In this document: piece after piece, positions 10,979 through 19,271 of the stretch
Position numbering within the stretch: the first letter of the stretch is position 1
How the letters are laid out: every line of letters starts with the position of its first letter
From: Phenylobacterium sp.
Lineage (GTDB): Bacteria > Pseudomonadota > Alphaproteobacteria > Caulobacterales > Caulobacteraceae
Assembly (NCBI RefSeq): GCF_004299445.1
Contig: NZ_SCTC01000037.1
Location: 124,001-188,000 of the forward strand
Length of the DNA: 64,000 nucleotides
Direction: 5' to 3'
Made by a program: the position numbers and the translations under genes
The notes under the pieces: model-generated
Told to the model about the DNA's origin: nothing
Database searches by the model: none
What the model saw: only the letters and a program-made list of their open reading frames with translations

Positions 10979-12099
10979 CAGCGTTCCTCGAGCCAGCTGG
11001 CCGAGCGCATCTCCTGCAGGCGCGAGGCGGTGCGCTCGAACTCGAAGGCGCCGTCGCCCTCGGGGTAGAGCTTCGTGGGCTCGGCGTCGGCCAGCACGAT
11101 CAGTCGGGTCCGGGCCTCGTAGAGGGCGTCGATCAGGATCACCAGCCGCCGCGCCTCCTGTCGCTGCGCCGGCGACAGCTTGGGCAGGCCCTCCAGGAAG
11201 ACGGTGTGGAAGCGCTGGGCGATGGCGATGTAGTCGTTGGGCCCCAGGGCCGCCTTGCACAGATCGTCGAACGTGGCGCGCAGCAGGCCGCCGGCGGCGC
11301 GCGGGAAGCTGAGCTTGCGGCCCAGCACCTCGATGGCCTCGCCATCCTCGGCCTCGGGGCCGAGCATCTCCTTCCAGAGCGCGTCGAAAGCTCTGCGGTT
11401 GTCCGCATCCGGGGGCGAGAACCACGTGCCGGCCGCCCGCAGACGGTCGAGGCGATAGTCGTGCGGGCCCGCGATCACCACGACCTCGGCCTTCCGCTTC
11501 AGGAGATCGATGAAGGGCAGGAAGAGCTGGCGGTTGATGCCGTTCAGATAGAGGTCGTCGGGCAGCCGGTTGGAGGTGGCGACCAGCACGACGCCATGGC
11601 CGAACAGGGCCTCGAACAGCCGCCCCAGGATCATCGCGTCGGCGATGTCGGTGACCTGGAACTCGTCGAAGCAGAGCAGCCGCGCCTCGCTCGCGATCAC
11701 GTCGGCCACGGGCGGGATCGGATCGTCGCCCTTGAATTGGCCGAAGCGCTTCTTGCGCGCATCACGGTCGCCCTTGCGCCAGGCGTCGATGAGCCGGTGA
11801 ACCTCGCCCATGAAGACATGGAAGTGGGTGCGACGCTTCTTGAAGCCGGTGGCCGTCTCGTAGAACAGGTCCATCAGCATCGACTTGCCGCGGCCGACGG
11901 GTCCGATGAGGTAGACGCCGCGCGGGGGCTCGTAGTGACGGCGGCGCAGCATGGCCAGGATGCCGCCTTCGGGCTCGTCCTCGGCCAGATCCAGCTCCAG
12001 GCGGATCAGCGGCAGGAGCGCGGCGGCCTGCGCGGGATCGGGCCGGATCAGGCCTTCGCGGACACGCGCGTCGTAGGCAGCTTGCAGGGCGGAGGCCAT
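10978..12099 (-). CDS. zapE: cell division protein ZapE / AFG1-like ATPase
   Basis: This 373-residue AFG1-family P-loop ATPase relates to bacterial ZapE, which acts at the division ring, and to mitochondrial Lace1/Afg1. Walker A is GPVGRGKS (residues 66-73) and Walker B is LLCFDEFQVTD. The ATSNRLPDDLY segment is the family sensor region. I start at the ATG at 12099 (MASALQ), which matches the family start; an upstream in-frame ATG would overlap the divergent gene region more. Confidence 0.92.
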   Translation of the reverse strand: MASALQAAYDARVREGLIRPDPAQAAALLPLIRLELDLAEDEPEGGILAMLRRRHYEPPRGVYLIGPVGRGKSMLMDLFYETATGFKKRRTHFHVFMGEVHRLIDAWRKGDRDARKKRFGQFKGDDPIPPVADVIASEARLLCFDEFQVTDIADAMILGRLFEALFGHGVVLVATSNRLPDDLYLNGINRQLFLPFIDLLKRKAEVVVIAGPHDYRLDRLRAAGTWFSPPDADNRRAFDALWKEMLGPEAEDGEAIEVLGRKLSFPRAAGGLLRATFDDLCKAALGPNDYIAIAQRFHTVFLEGLPKLSPAQRQEARRLVILIDALYEARTRLIVLADAEPTKLYPEGDGAFEFERTASRLQEMRSASWLEER

Positions 12100-12226
12100 G
12101 GCGTCCGGCCTATCTGCGTCGTGGCCCCGGCGCAAGGAACGGGAGCCTCCGCCGGTCGCCAACCCTTCCGCGCCCTGCTACCGAGCACGCCTTGTGCAGC
12201 CCGGCGTTACGAAGGAGTTCTCGACC

Positions 12227-13126
12227 TTGCCGCAGACGATCCTGGAAGACCTGACTGTCGGAGAAACCCCGGATATCGCCGAGGCCCTGGCGCGCCGCGG
12301 TTCGCATGCGCGCGCTCACCAGCTGTTGCGCTCGGCGCTGCAGACGGTGCCGTCTCGGCTCGACATCCGCGTGCGGCGGGGCATTGTGGCCAACCCGACC
12401 GTGCGCACGAACGTCTTGCTGGACCTGATGGGCGCGCTGAAGTCGTTCCAGAAGTCGGCCTTCGTCTCGGATGGCTTGGCGACGTGGATGAAGCTCCTGC
12501 CGTTCATGGAAGATGTGCGCTTCATGCAGACGGCGGCGCGGCACGAGAACCTGCTGCCAATCCCCAACTGGCATTGGAACCTGCAGACGGCGCTGTGGGC
12601 GGTTCAACAGGTGGCCAAGGTCCCCGGCGATTTCATGGAGCTGGGGGTGTTCCGCGGGCACACCACGCTCTTCCTAGCCGACTACCTGGAATTCCAGGAC
12701 ATACCGCGGACCTGGTGGCTCTACGACACCTTCGAGGGCATTCCTGAGGACCAGCTGGACCCCAACTGGCGCGACAACAATGCGCGGGCCTACGAGGGCA
12801 CGTTCAGCTTCGAAGAAGTGCAGGCCCGGTTCGCCGCCTATCCGAACATCAAGGTGATCAAGGGCCGGGTGCCAGAAGTCCTTCAGGCCGGTGAGTTGCC
12901 CGAGCAGATCGCGTTCCTGCACATGGACCTAAACAACTCCACGGCCGAGATCGCCGCGCTGGACCTGGTGTTCGATCGTATCCCGTCGGGCGGCGTGATC
13001 CTGTTCGACGACTACTGCTGGGAGGTCTCGCGCGCGCAGCACGACGCGGAGAAGGCCTGGTTCGCCCAGCGTGGACTCCACATTCTGCCCCTGCCCACCG
13101 GGCAGGGCGTGTTCGTGAAGCCATGA
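12227..13126 (+). CDS. TylF/MycF-family O-methyltransferase
   Basis: This 299-residue protein has a SAM-binding core with the family segments FMELGVFRGHTT, WWLYDTFEGIPE and FLHMDLNNSTAEIAALD, and FDDYCW near the metal site. The family methylates sugars in macrolides or polysaccharides. The TTG at 12227 has GAAGGAG about 9 bases upstream; the frame is open further back, but an ATG there would lie inside zapE. The stop overlaps the next ATG (ATGA), so it is coupled to the ureohydrolase. The real substrate is unknown. Confidence 0.85.
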   Translation: MPQTILEDLTVGETPDIAEALARRGSHARAHQLLRSALQTVPSRLDIRVRRGIVANPTVRTNVLLDLMGALKSFQKSAFVSDGLATWMKLLPFMEDVRFMQTAARHENLLPIPNWHWNLQTALWAVQQVAKVPGDFMELGVFRGHTTLFLADYLEFQDIPRTWWLYDTFEGIPEDQLDPNWRDNNARAYEGTFSFEEVQARFAAYPNIKVIKGRVPEVLQAGELPEQIAFLHMDLNNSTAEIAALDLVFDRIPSGGVILFDDYCWEVSRAQHDAEKAWFAQRGLHILPLPTGQGVFVKP

Positions 13127-13923
13127 GCCGCGTCGGGCTGCTGGGGCTGCCGACCGATCGCCACTCGTCGTTCCTGCGGGGTGCGGCGGCCGCGCCGGCC
13201 GTGATCCGCGCCGCGCTGCATTCGGCCCACTCGCACCTGACCGCCACCAACGGGGCCCAGATGGACGCCGTGCTGGCCGACCTGGGCGACGCTCCGCTCT
13301 GCGAGGATGAGGGCGACTTCGACCGCATGGTGGCGGCGGTGGCAGGGGCGTTCCGGGCGGGGCCGGCGGTGGTGCTGGGGGGCGACCATGCTGTGACCTA
13401 CCCGGTGCTGGCCGGGATCGCCGCGGCCGGTCTCGCGCCGCCGCAGATCGTGCACATCGACGCCCATTCCGACCTCTACGACGACTTCGAGGGCGACCCG
13501 CTCAGCCACGCCTCGCCGTTCGCGCGGATCATGGAGCGCGGGCTGGCGGCGGGACTGACCCAGCTGGGCATCCGAACGCCCAACGCACATCTCCTCGCCC
13601 AGGCGAAGCGGTTCGGGGTGAGGGTGTTCTCTCCCGAGACGTACGCAGCGGGGATGGCGTCGTTGCCGACGGGGCCGACCTACATCTCCATCGACCTCGA
13701 CGGCCTGGACCCAGCCTACGCGCCCGGCGTCTCGCACCATGAGCCCGGCGGGCTCACGACGCGCGAGGTGCTGCGGGTGATCTGGGAGACGCCGGGCCCG
13801 GTGATCGGCGGCGACATCGTCGAGCTGAACCCGGGCCGGGACGTGAACGGCATGACCGCGACCCTGGCGGCCAAGCTCCTCAAGGAGCTCGCCGCGCGGA
13901 TCAGCGCAGATTCCTTCTCCTGA
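13123..13923 (+). CDS. agmatinase/arginase family ureohydrolase
   Basis: This 266-residue binuclear manganese hydrolase would release urea from agmatine, arginine or a related guanidino compound. Metal-ligand motifs are GGDHA, HIDAHSDLYDD and SIDLDGLDP, in family order. The C-terminal GDIVELNPGRD matches the ureohydrolase pattern. The ATG overlaps the stop of the TylF-like gene. Sequence alone does not fix agmatinase versus arginase or another guanidinase. Confidence 0.88.
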   Translation: MSRVGLLGLPTDRHSSFLRGAAAAPAVIRAALHSAHSHLTATNGAQMDAVLADLGDAPLCEDEGDFDRMVAAVAGAFRAGPAVVLGGDHAVTYPVLAGIAAAGLAPPQIVHIDAHSDLYDDFEGDPLSHASPFARIMERGLAAGLTQLGIRTPNAHLLAQAKRFGVRVFSPETYAAGMASLPTGPTYISIDLDGLDPAYAPGVSHHEPGGLTTREVLRVIWETPGPVIGGDIVELNPGRDVNGMTATLAAKLLKELAARISADSFS

Positions 13924-13937
13924 TGGAGAGGTAGCGC

Positions 13938-15434
13938 CTATTTCATCGTCGGGATGACGAAGGCCGAGTCCTCGACCGAGCCTTCCGGCCAGCGGGCGGT
14001 GATGGTCTTGACCTTGGTGTAGAAGCGCACGCCCTCCATGCCGTGCTGGTTGGCGTCGCCGAACGCGCTGCGCTTCCAGCCGCCAAAGGTGTGGTAGGCG
14101 ACGGGCACGGGGATCGGCACGTTGATCCCCACCATGCCGACGTTCACGCGGGCGGCGAACTCGCGGGCGGCGCGGCCGTTGCGGGTGAAGATGGCGACGC
14201 CGTTTCCGTATTGATGGTTGGACGGCAGGGCCAGCGCCTCCTCGAAGGTCTCGGCCCGGACGATCTGCAGGACGGGACCGAAGATCTCTTCCTGATAGGT
14301 CTTCATCGTGGGCTTCACCTTGTCGAACAGGCTGGGGCCCATGAAGAAGCCCTGTTCGTAGCCCTGCAGCTGGAAGCCGCGGCCGTCGACCACGAGCTCG
14401 GCGCCTTCGTCCACGCCCAGCTGGATGTAGTCGCTGATCTTCTGCTTGTGGGCCTGGCTCACGACCGGGCCGTACTGGGCCGCGGCGTCGGTGGAGAGAC
14501 CGACCTTCAGCGTGTCCAGCTCCGCGAGCACGCGCTCACGCACTTCATCGGCCGTCTTCTTGCCCACCGGCACCACGACAGGCAGCGCCATGCACCGCTC
14601 CCCGGCCGAGCCATAGGCCGCGCCGATGATGTCCTTCGTCGCCTGCTCGAGGTCGGCGTCGGGCAGGATGAGGCCGTGGTTCTTCGCCCCGCCCATGGCC
14701 TGGACCCGCTTCGCGTTGGCCGTGCCGCGCGAGTAGACATAGTGAGCGATGTCCGAGCTGCCGACGAAGCTGACGGCCTTGATGTCGGGATGGTCCAGGA
14801 TCGCGTCGACGGCGGTCTTGTCGCCGTGGATCACATTGAGGACGCCGCTCGGGGCGCCCGCTTCCATCATCAGCTCGGCGAGCTTCACCGGAACCGTCGG
14901 ATCCTTCTCGCTGGGCTTCAGGATGAAGGTATTGCCCACCGCGATGGCGATGCCGAACATCCACATCGGGATCATCGCCGGGAAGTTGAACGGGGTGATG
15001 CCCGCGGCCACGCCAAGGGGCTGGCGCATCGAGTAGACGTCGATCCCGGGGCCCGCGCCCTCGGTGTACTCGCCCTTCAGCGCATGCGGGATGCCGCAAG
15101 CGAACTCGATCACCTCCAGGCCGCGCTGGATGTCGCCCTTCGAGTCGGCGATGACCTTGCCGTGCTCGGACGACAGGATCTCGGCCAGCACGTCCATGTC
15201 GCGCTCGACCAGGCGCTTGAACTCGAACATCACCCGCGCCCGCCGCTGCGGATTCACCAGCGCCCAGGTCTGCTGAGCCCGGACCGCTGACTGCACGGCG
15301 CGATCCACCTCGGCCGGCGTCGCCAGCTGCACTCGGGCCTGCACCTCGCCGGTGTTGGGGTTGAACACGTCGCCGTAGCGACCCGAAGCGCCTGCGAACG
15401 CCGCGCCGTCGATGAAATGGGTGATCTCTCGCAT
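13938..15434 (-). CDS. mmsA: methylmalonate-semialdehyde dehydrogenase (CoA-acylating)
   Basis: This 498-residue aldehyde dehydrogenase converts methylmalonate semialdehyde (valine and thymine breakdown) to propionyl-CoA. The catalytic Cys281 is in GERCMALP. The sequence also has TPFNFPAMIPMWMFG and FVGSSDIAHYVY, both typical of the MmsA/IolA subfamily. It is convergent with the ureohydrolase, with a 14-base gap. No other valine-catabolism gene is in the window. Confidence 0.95.
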   Translation of the reverse strand: MREITHFIDGAAFAGASGRYGDVFNPNTGEVQARVQLATPAEVDRAVQSAVRAQQTWALVNPQRRARVMFEFKRLVERDMDVLAEILSSEHGKVIADSKGDIQRGLEVIEFACGIPHALKGEYTEGAGPGIDVYSMRQPLGVAAGITPFNFPAMIPMWMFGIAIAVGNTFILKPSEKDPTVPVKLAELMMEAGAPSGVLNVIHGDKTAVDAILDHPDIKAVSFVGSSDIAHYVYSRGTANAKRVQAMGGAKNHGLILPDADLEQATKDIIGAAYGSAGERCMALPVVVPVGKKTADEVRERVLAELDTLKVGLSTDAAAQYGPVVSQAHKQKISDYIQLGVDEGAELVVDGRGFQLQGYEQGFFMGPSLFDKVKPTMKTYQEEIFGPVLQIVRAETFEEALALPSNHQYGNGVAIFTRNGRAAREFAARVNVGMVGINVPIPVPVAYHTFGGWKRSAFGDANQHGMEGVRFYTKVKTITARWPEGSVEDSAFVIPTMK

Positions 15435-15626
15435 GGGCCGCGTTTTAGGCTGGCTGGCGGAGCGAGCCTAGAGGCTTCTGGATGAGATGATGCGGGGGCG
15501 ACGGCGGCCGCTTCCTCAACCTCGGAGGTTTGATCTCGCGCAAAGCGCCGCCCCTGCGCCGTGGCCACGCTTGCCGTCGAACAACGCAGAGGCGCGCGAG
15601 CCAGCGCGCCCGCAGGGAGGGCGGCG

Positions 15627-16406
15627 ATGAGCGCGCCAGGGCGGCTGCCGGACGTGAACCGTGTGGGCTATGGCGCACCGCTGCGCTGGCTCGGCGGCGG
15701 GTGGGCGGACCTGTGGAAGGCGCCGGGCCCCTGCTTCGTGTACGGCGGCTTCATCGCTTCGCTGCTGTCGCTGGTGACCTTCGCGCTATACGCGTCGGGC
15801 CTCGCGTTTCAGGTGGTGATCCTGACGTTGGGACTGGTCCTGATCGCGCCGATCCTGGCGATGGGCCCCTACGAGGCTGGTCGCCGGCTGGAAGCGGGCG
15901 AACGTCCGCGGCTGGCGCAGATCTTCGTGGTGCGCTCCGCCCTGCGGCAGGATGCGTTCTTCCTGGGACTGGCCCTGTTCCTGGTCTTCTCGTTCTGGAT
16001 CCAGGCGGCGCAGGTGGTCTACGGCCTCTCCACCTACCAGCTTCACGCCACGCTGCCGGAGTTCCTCGACTTCGCGTTCAAGACCGGGGATGGCCGGCGG
16101 ATGCTGGCGATCGGCGGCGTGATCGGCGGGGCGATCGCGTTCGTCGCCTACACCCTGGTGGTGGTGTCGGCGCCGATGCTGCTGGAACGGCGCTTCGACG
16201 TCTTCATGGCGACCGTGACCAGCGTCCGGGTCGTCATGCAGAATCCGGGCCCCATGCTGCTCTGGGCGGCGATCGTGGCGACCCTGGTGCTCGCCTCGGC
16301 CGCCACGGGTTTCATGGCCCTGGTCGTGGTGTTCCCCTGGCTGGGCCTTGCCAGCTGGCGGGCCTACCGAGGCCTGGTGGCCGTCGACGCCGGGGCGCGG
16401 CCGTGA
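15627..16406 (+). CDS. DUF2189 integral membrane protein
   Basis: This 259-residue protein starts at the ATG at 15627, preceded by GGGAGGGCGGCG. The N-terminal segment APLRWLGGGWADLWKAPGP is the DUF2189 signature. It is followed by about six hydrophobic helices and an intervening FAYKTGDGRRMLAIGG-like loop. The molecular role of the family is unknown. It stands alone upstream of the his leader. Confidence 0.82.
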   Translation: MSAPGRLPDVNRVGYGAPLRWLGGGWADLWKAPGPCFVYGGFIASLLSLVTFALYASGLAFQVVILTLGLVLIAPILAMGPYEAGRRLEAGERPRLAQIFVVRSALRQDAFFLGLALFLVFSFWIQAAQVVYGLSTYQLHATLPEFLDFAFKTGDGRRMLAIGGVIGGAIAFVAYTLVVVSAPMLLERRFDVFMATVTSVRVVMQNPGPMLLWAAIVATLVLASAATGFMALVVVFPWLGLASWRAYRGLVAVDAGARP

Positions 16407-16431
16407 CTCCGAGGCCGGCCTGTACTATAGC
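16403..16431 (+). promoter_or_regulatory. candidate promoter for the his leader operon
   Basis: GTGACT (16403-16408) and TATAGC (16426-16431) are 17 bases apart. Transcription would begin about 3-6 bases before the leader ATG at 16441, so the leader mRNA would be almost leaderless. Matches to consensus are moderate. Confidence 0.4.
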
Positions 16432-16440
16432 GCCGCCGTC

Positions 16441-16515
16441 ATGACGCGGATCGCGCACCATCACGGCCACCACCATCCGACCCCGGCGGGTTCGGAGCGG
16501 GTGCGCGCGGCCTGA
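16441..16515 (+). CDS. hisL: histidine-rich leader peptide of the hisS-hisZ-hisG operon
   Basis: A 24-codon frame, ATG to TGA, encodes MTRIAHHHGHHHPTPAGS followed by ERVRAA. Six of seven consecutive codons (residues 6-12) are His, as in classic his attenuators where ribosomes stall on uncharged tRNA-His. It lies between the DUF2189 gene and hisS and is followed by a terminator-like hairpin. GGGTTCGG inside the leader (16488-16495) can pair either with 16518-16524 or with the left arm of that hairpin, giving mutually exclusive structures. It is too short for routine gene callers. Confidence 0.8.
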   Translation: MTRIAHHHGHHHPTPAGSERVRAA

Positions 16516-16528
16516 CGCGAACCCCTCC

Positions 16529-16562
16529 CGAGCCCCGCCGATCCGGACGGGGCTCGATCTTC
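16529..16562 (+). terminator. attenuator terminator hairpin upstream of hisS
   Basis: A 9-bp perfect stem (16529-16537 with 16548-16556), a 10-base loop and a short pyrimidine/T-rich tail (ATCTTCTTCC) lie 13 bases after the leader stop. The left arm can instead pair with 16488-16495 (8 bp, one G-U) to form an antiterminator. The T-tract is imperfect, as is common in GC-rich genomes. Confidence 0.65.
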
Positions 16563-16605
16563 TTCCAGCTTCGTCCGTCGCCCTTCTCCCGAAGCGAGAC
16601 GACCG

Positions 16606-18141
16606 ATGAACGACCTTTCCCCAGACCTTTTCTTGAGTGCGGACGCCGCAGCCGGTAAGCGCGCGGCCATGAGCGCCGATGCCCCCAGCCGACCCGAAGC
16701 CCGAGCCCCCCGCGGATTCAACGACCGTCGCGCCCGCGACGTGGTCGCCGAGCGGGCGATCCTGACCGCCGTCAGCGGCGTCTACGAGCGCTGGGGCTTC
16801 GAGCCGCTGGAGACCGGCGCGTTCGAATACGCCGACGCGCTGGGCAAGTTCCTGCCGGACGCCGACCGTCCCAACGAGGGCGTCTTCGCGCTGCAGGATG
16901 ACGACGAGCAGTGGATGGCCCTGCGCTACGATCTGACCGCGCCGCTGGCCCGGTTCGCGGCGCAGAACTGGGAGACCCTGCCCAAGCCGTTCCGCCGCTA
17001 TGCCTTCGGGCCCGTCTGGCGCAACGAGAAGCCCGGCCCGGGCCGCTTCCGGGAGTTCGTCCAGTGCGACGCCGACACGGTGGGCTCGGCGCGTCCGGAG
17101 GCCGACGCCGAGATCATCGCCATGGCTGTCGAGGGCCTGGAGGCCGCGGGCCTGCCGGCCGGCTCGGCGCTGATCAAGATCAACAACCGCAAGCTCCTGA
17201 ACGGCCTGATGAGCGCCGCCGGCGTCACCGACGAGGGCCAGAAGCTGGCCGTGTTGCGGGCGGTGGACAAGCTGGACCGCCTGGGGCCCGAAGGCGTGCG
17301 CCTGCTGCTGGGCGAGGGCCGCAAGGACGAGAGCGGCGACTTCACCAAGGGCGCCGGCCTGAACGCCTCGGCCGCCGAGCGGGTGCTGGCCTTCACCGCG
17401 GCCGGCGCGGGCGACCGGGCCTCGACCCTCGCCAAGCTGGCCGATGTCGTGGGCGGCTCGGCCGAGGGCGACGAGGGCCTGGCGGAACTGGCGGCCATCG
17501 ACGCGGCGCTCGCGGGCCTGGGCGTCGGCGCCGACCGGGCGACCTTCGACCCGGCCGTGGTGCGCGGGCTGGAGTACTACACGGGCGCGGTCTTCGAGGC
17601 CGAGCTGCTGCTGTCCACCCTGGACGAGAAGGGCCAGCCGATGCGGTTCGGCTCGATCGGCGGCGGCGGGCGCTATGACGACCTCGTGGCGCGGTTCACC
17701 GGCGAGCGGACGCCCGCCACCGGCTTCTCGTTCGGCGTCTCGCGCCTGGCCTCGGCGCTGAAGGCGGCGGGCAAGGACCTGGCGACTGCGGCGCGCGGGC
17801 CGGTCGTGGTGATCGCGTTCTCGCAGGATCGCATGGCCGACTACTTCGCCGTGGCCCGGGAAGTCCGCGCCGCGGGTATCCCGGCCGAGGTCTATCTCGG
17901 CGCATCGGGCATGAAGGCGCAGATGAAGTACGCCGACCGCAGGCTGTCGCCCGCGGCCATCATTGTCGGGGATGACGAACTGGCCGCCGGCACGGTGACG
18001 GTGAAGGATCTGGATCTCGGGCGCGAGCTGGCGTCGAAGGTGGCCGACAACGCCGAGTGGCGCGGTCAGCGGCCGGGCCAGCAGACCATTCCGCGCGGCG
18101 AGCTGGTGGCGGCGCTGCAACGCATCCTGGCGGGCGGTTGA
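16606..18141 (+). CDS. hisS: histidyl-tRNA synthetase
   Basis: This 511-residue class II aminoacyl-tRNA synthetase charges tRNA-His. Motif 1 lies near residue 55, motif 2 around RRYAFGPVWRNEKPGPGRFREF, the His-binding motif in VVRGLEYYTGAVFE, and the GGGRYDDLV and motif 3 region near SFGVSRLASAL. A C-terminal anticodon-binding domain follows. It shares one base with hisZ and heads hisS-hisZ-hisG behind the His leader, so the synthetase itself is likely under His attenuation. Confidence 0.95.
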   Translation: MNDLSPDLFLSADAAAGKRAAMSADAPSRPEARAPRGFNDRRARDVVAERAILTAVSGVYERWGFEPLETGAFEYADALGKFLPDADRPNEGVFALQDDDEQWMALRYDLTAPLARFAAQNWETLPKPFRRYAFGPVWRNEKPGPGRFREFVQCDADTVGSARPEADAEIIAMAVEGLEAAGLPAGSALIKINNRKLLNGLMSAAGVTDEGQKLAVLRAVDKLDRLGPEGVRLLLGEGRKDESGDFTKGAGLNASAAERVLAFTAAGAGDRASTLAKLADVVGGSAEGDEGLAELAAIDAALAGLGVGADRATFDPAVVRGLEYYTGAVFEAELLLSTLDEKGQPMRFGSIGGGGRYDDLVARFTGERTPATGFSFGVSRLASALKAAGKDLATAARGPVVVIAFSQDRMADYFAVAREVRAAGIPAEVYLGASGMKAQMKYADRRLSPAAIIVGDDELAAGTVTVKDLDLGRELASKVADNAEWRGQRPGQQTIPRGELVAALQRILAGG

Positions 18142-19271
18142 TGCGCGTCGAGCCTGCCGTTCCGTCCGCGGTGCTGGCCGCCGTCCGTGCGCCCCTGGAA
18201 ACGTCCGGGGCCGAACGGGCCGACGCGCCGCTGCTGCAGCCCCTGAACCTGCTACTCGACCTGGCCGGCGAGGCCATGCGCGCGCGGCTGTTCGTGGTCC
18301 AGGCCGAGGGCGGGGCGGAAAGCTGCCTGCGCCCCGACTTCACGGTCGCCATCGCGCGCCAGCACATCGAGAGCGGCCGCGCGGCCGGGCTCTACTGGTA
18401 CCAGGGTGCGGCGTTCCGAGCCTCGTCCGGCGCCGACCGGCCCGAGGAGTTCGTGCAGATCGGGCTGGAGATGTTCTCGCCGGGCGGCGGGGCCGTGGAA
18501 GCGGCCGACGCCGAGATCGCCGGGCTAGCCTGGCGGTCCGCCGCGGCCGGCGGGCGCGACGACCTTTCGCTGTGGCTGGGCGACGTGGCGCTGTTCGGCG
18601 CCTTCGTGGAAAGCCTGGACCTTCCCGAGAGCCTCAGCGGCCGGCTGAAGCGCGTTGCGGGCCGACCGCGTCTGCTCTGGGCCGAGCTGTCGCGGACGGG
18701 CGAGGCTTCGGCCGACGGCGTCGGCACGCTTTCGGGCCTGCTGGCCGGCCTGTCCGAGGCCCAGGCCGGCGCGCTGCTGGAGGAGGTCTGGGCGCTGGCC
18801 GGCGTGGAGCCGGTGGGCGGACGGGGCCCGGCCGAGATCGCGGCCCGGCTGGTCCGCAAGGCCGAGGCTGCGCAGGCTCCGGCGCTGACGCAGGCCCAGG
18901 CGGATGCGGTGCGCGCCTTCATGGCGATCGACGACGAGCCCGCATACGCCTTCGCCCGGATGCGCAAACTGGCGGGCGCCAACGACGGGGCGCTGAAGGC
19001 GGCTCTGGCCGGGTGGGAGCAGCGGCTGATCGACCTGGCCCTCGTGGCGCCTGCCGACCGAATGCGCTTCACCCCCGCGCTGGGGCACGCCTTCGACTAC
19101 TATGACGGCCTGACGTTCGAGGTGCGGAGCGCGGCTCTGGGCGCGGATCTGCCGGTGGCCGTGGGCGGGCGCTACGACGGATTGCTGGCGCGGCTGGGCG
19201 GAGCGGGCCAGGCCCGTGCCGTGGGCTGCATGGTCCGGCCGTGGCGGGCCTGGGCGGGAGCCGAACAATGA
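18141..19271 (+). CDS. hisZ: ATP phosphoribosyltransferase regulatory subunit
   Basis: This 376-residue HisS paralogue lacks the tRNA-binding domain and activates HisG in the first step of histidine synthesis. The class II synthetase-like fold shows LRPDFTVAIARQH, QIGLEMF, ALGHAFDYYDGLTFEV and GGRYDGLL. The ATG shares one base with the hisS stop (TGATG), and hisG starts 4 bases before its end, so all three genes are coupled. Confidence 0.92.
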   Translation: MRVEPAVPSAVLAAVRAPLETSGAERADAPLLQPLNLLLDLAGEAMRARLFVVQAEGGAESCLRPDFTVAIARQHIESGRAAGLYWYQGAAFRASSGADRPEEFVQIGLEMFSPGGGAVEAADAEIAGLAWRSAAAGGRDDLSLWLGDVALFGAFVESLDLPESLSGRLKRVAGRPRLLWAELSRTGEASADGVGTLSGLLAGLSEAQAGALLEEVWALAGVEPVGGRGPAEIAARLVRKAEAAQAPALTQAQADAVRAFMAIDDEPAYAFARMRKLAGANDGALKAALAGWEQRLIDLALVAPADRMRFTPALGHAFDYYDGLTFEVRSAALGADLPVAVGGRYDGLLARLGGAGQARAVGCMVRPWRAWAGAEQ

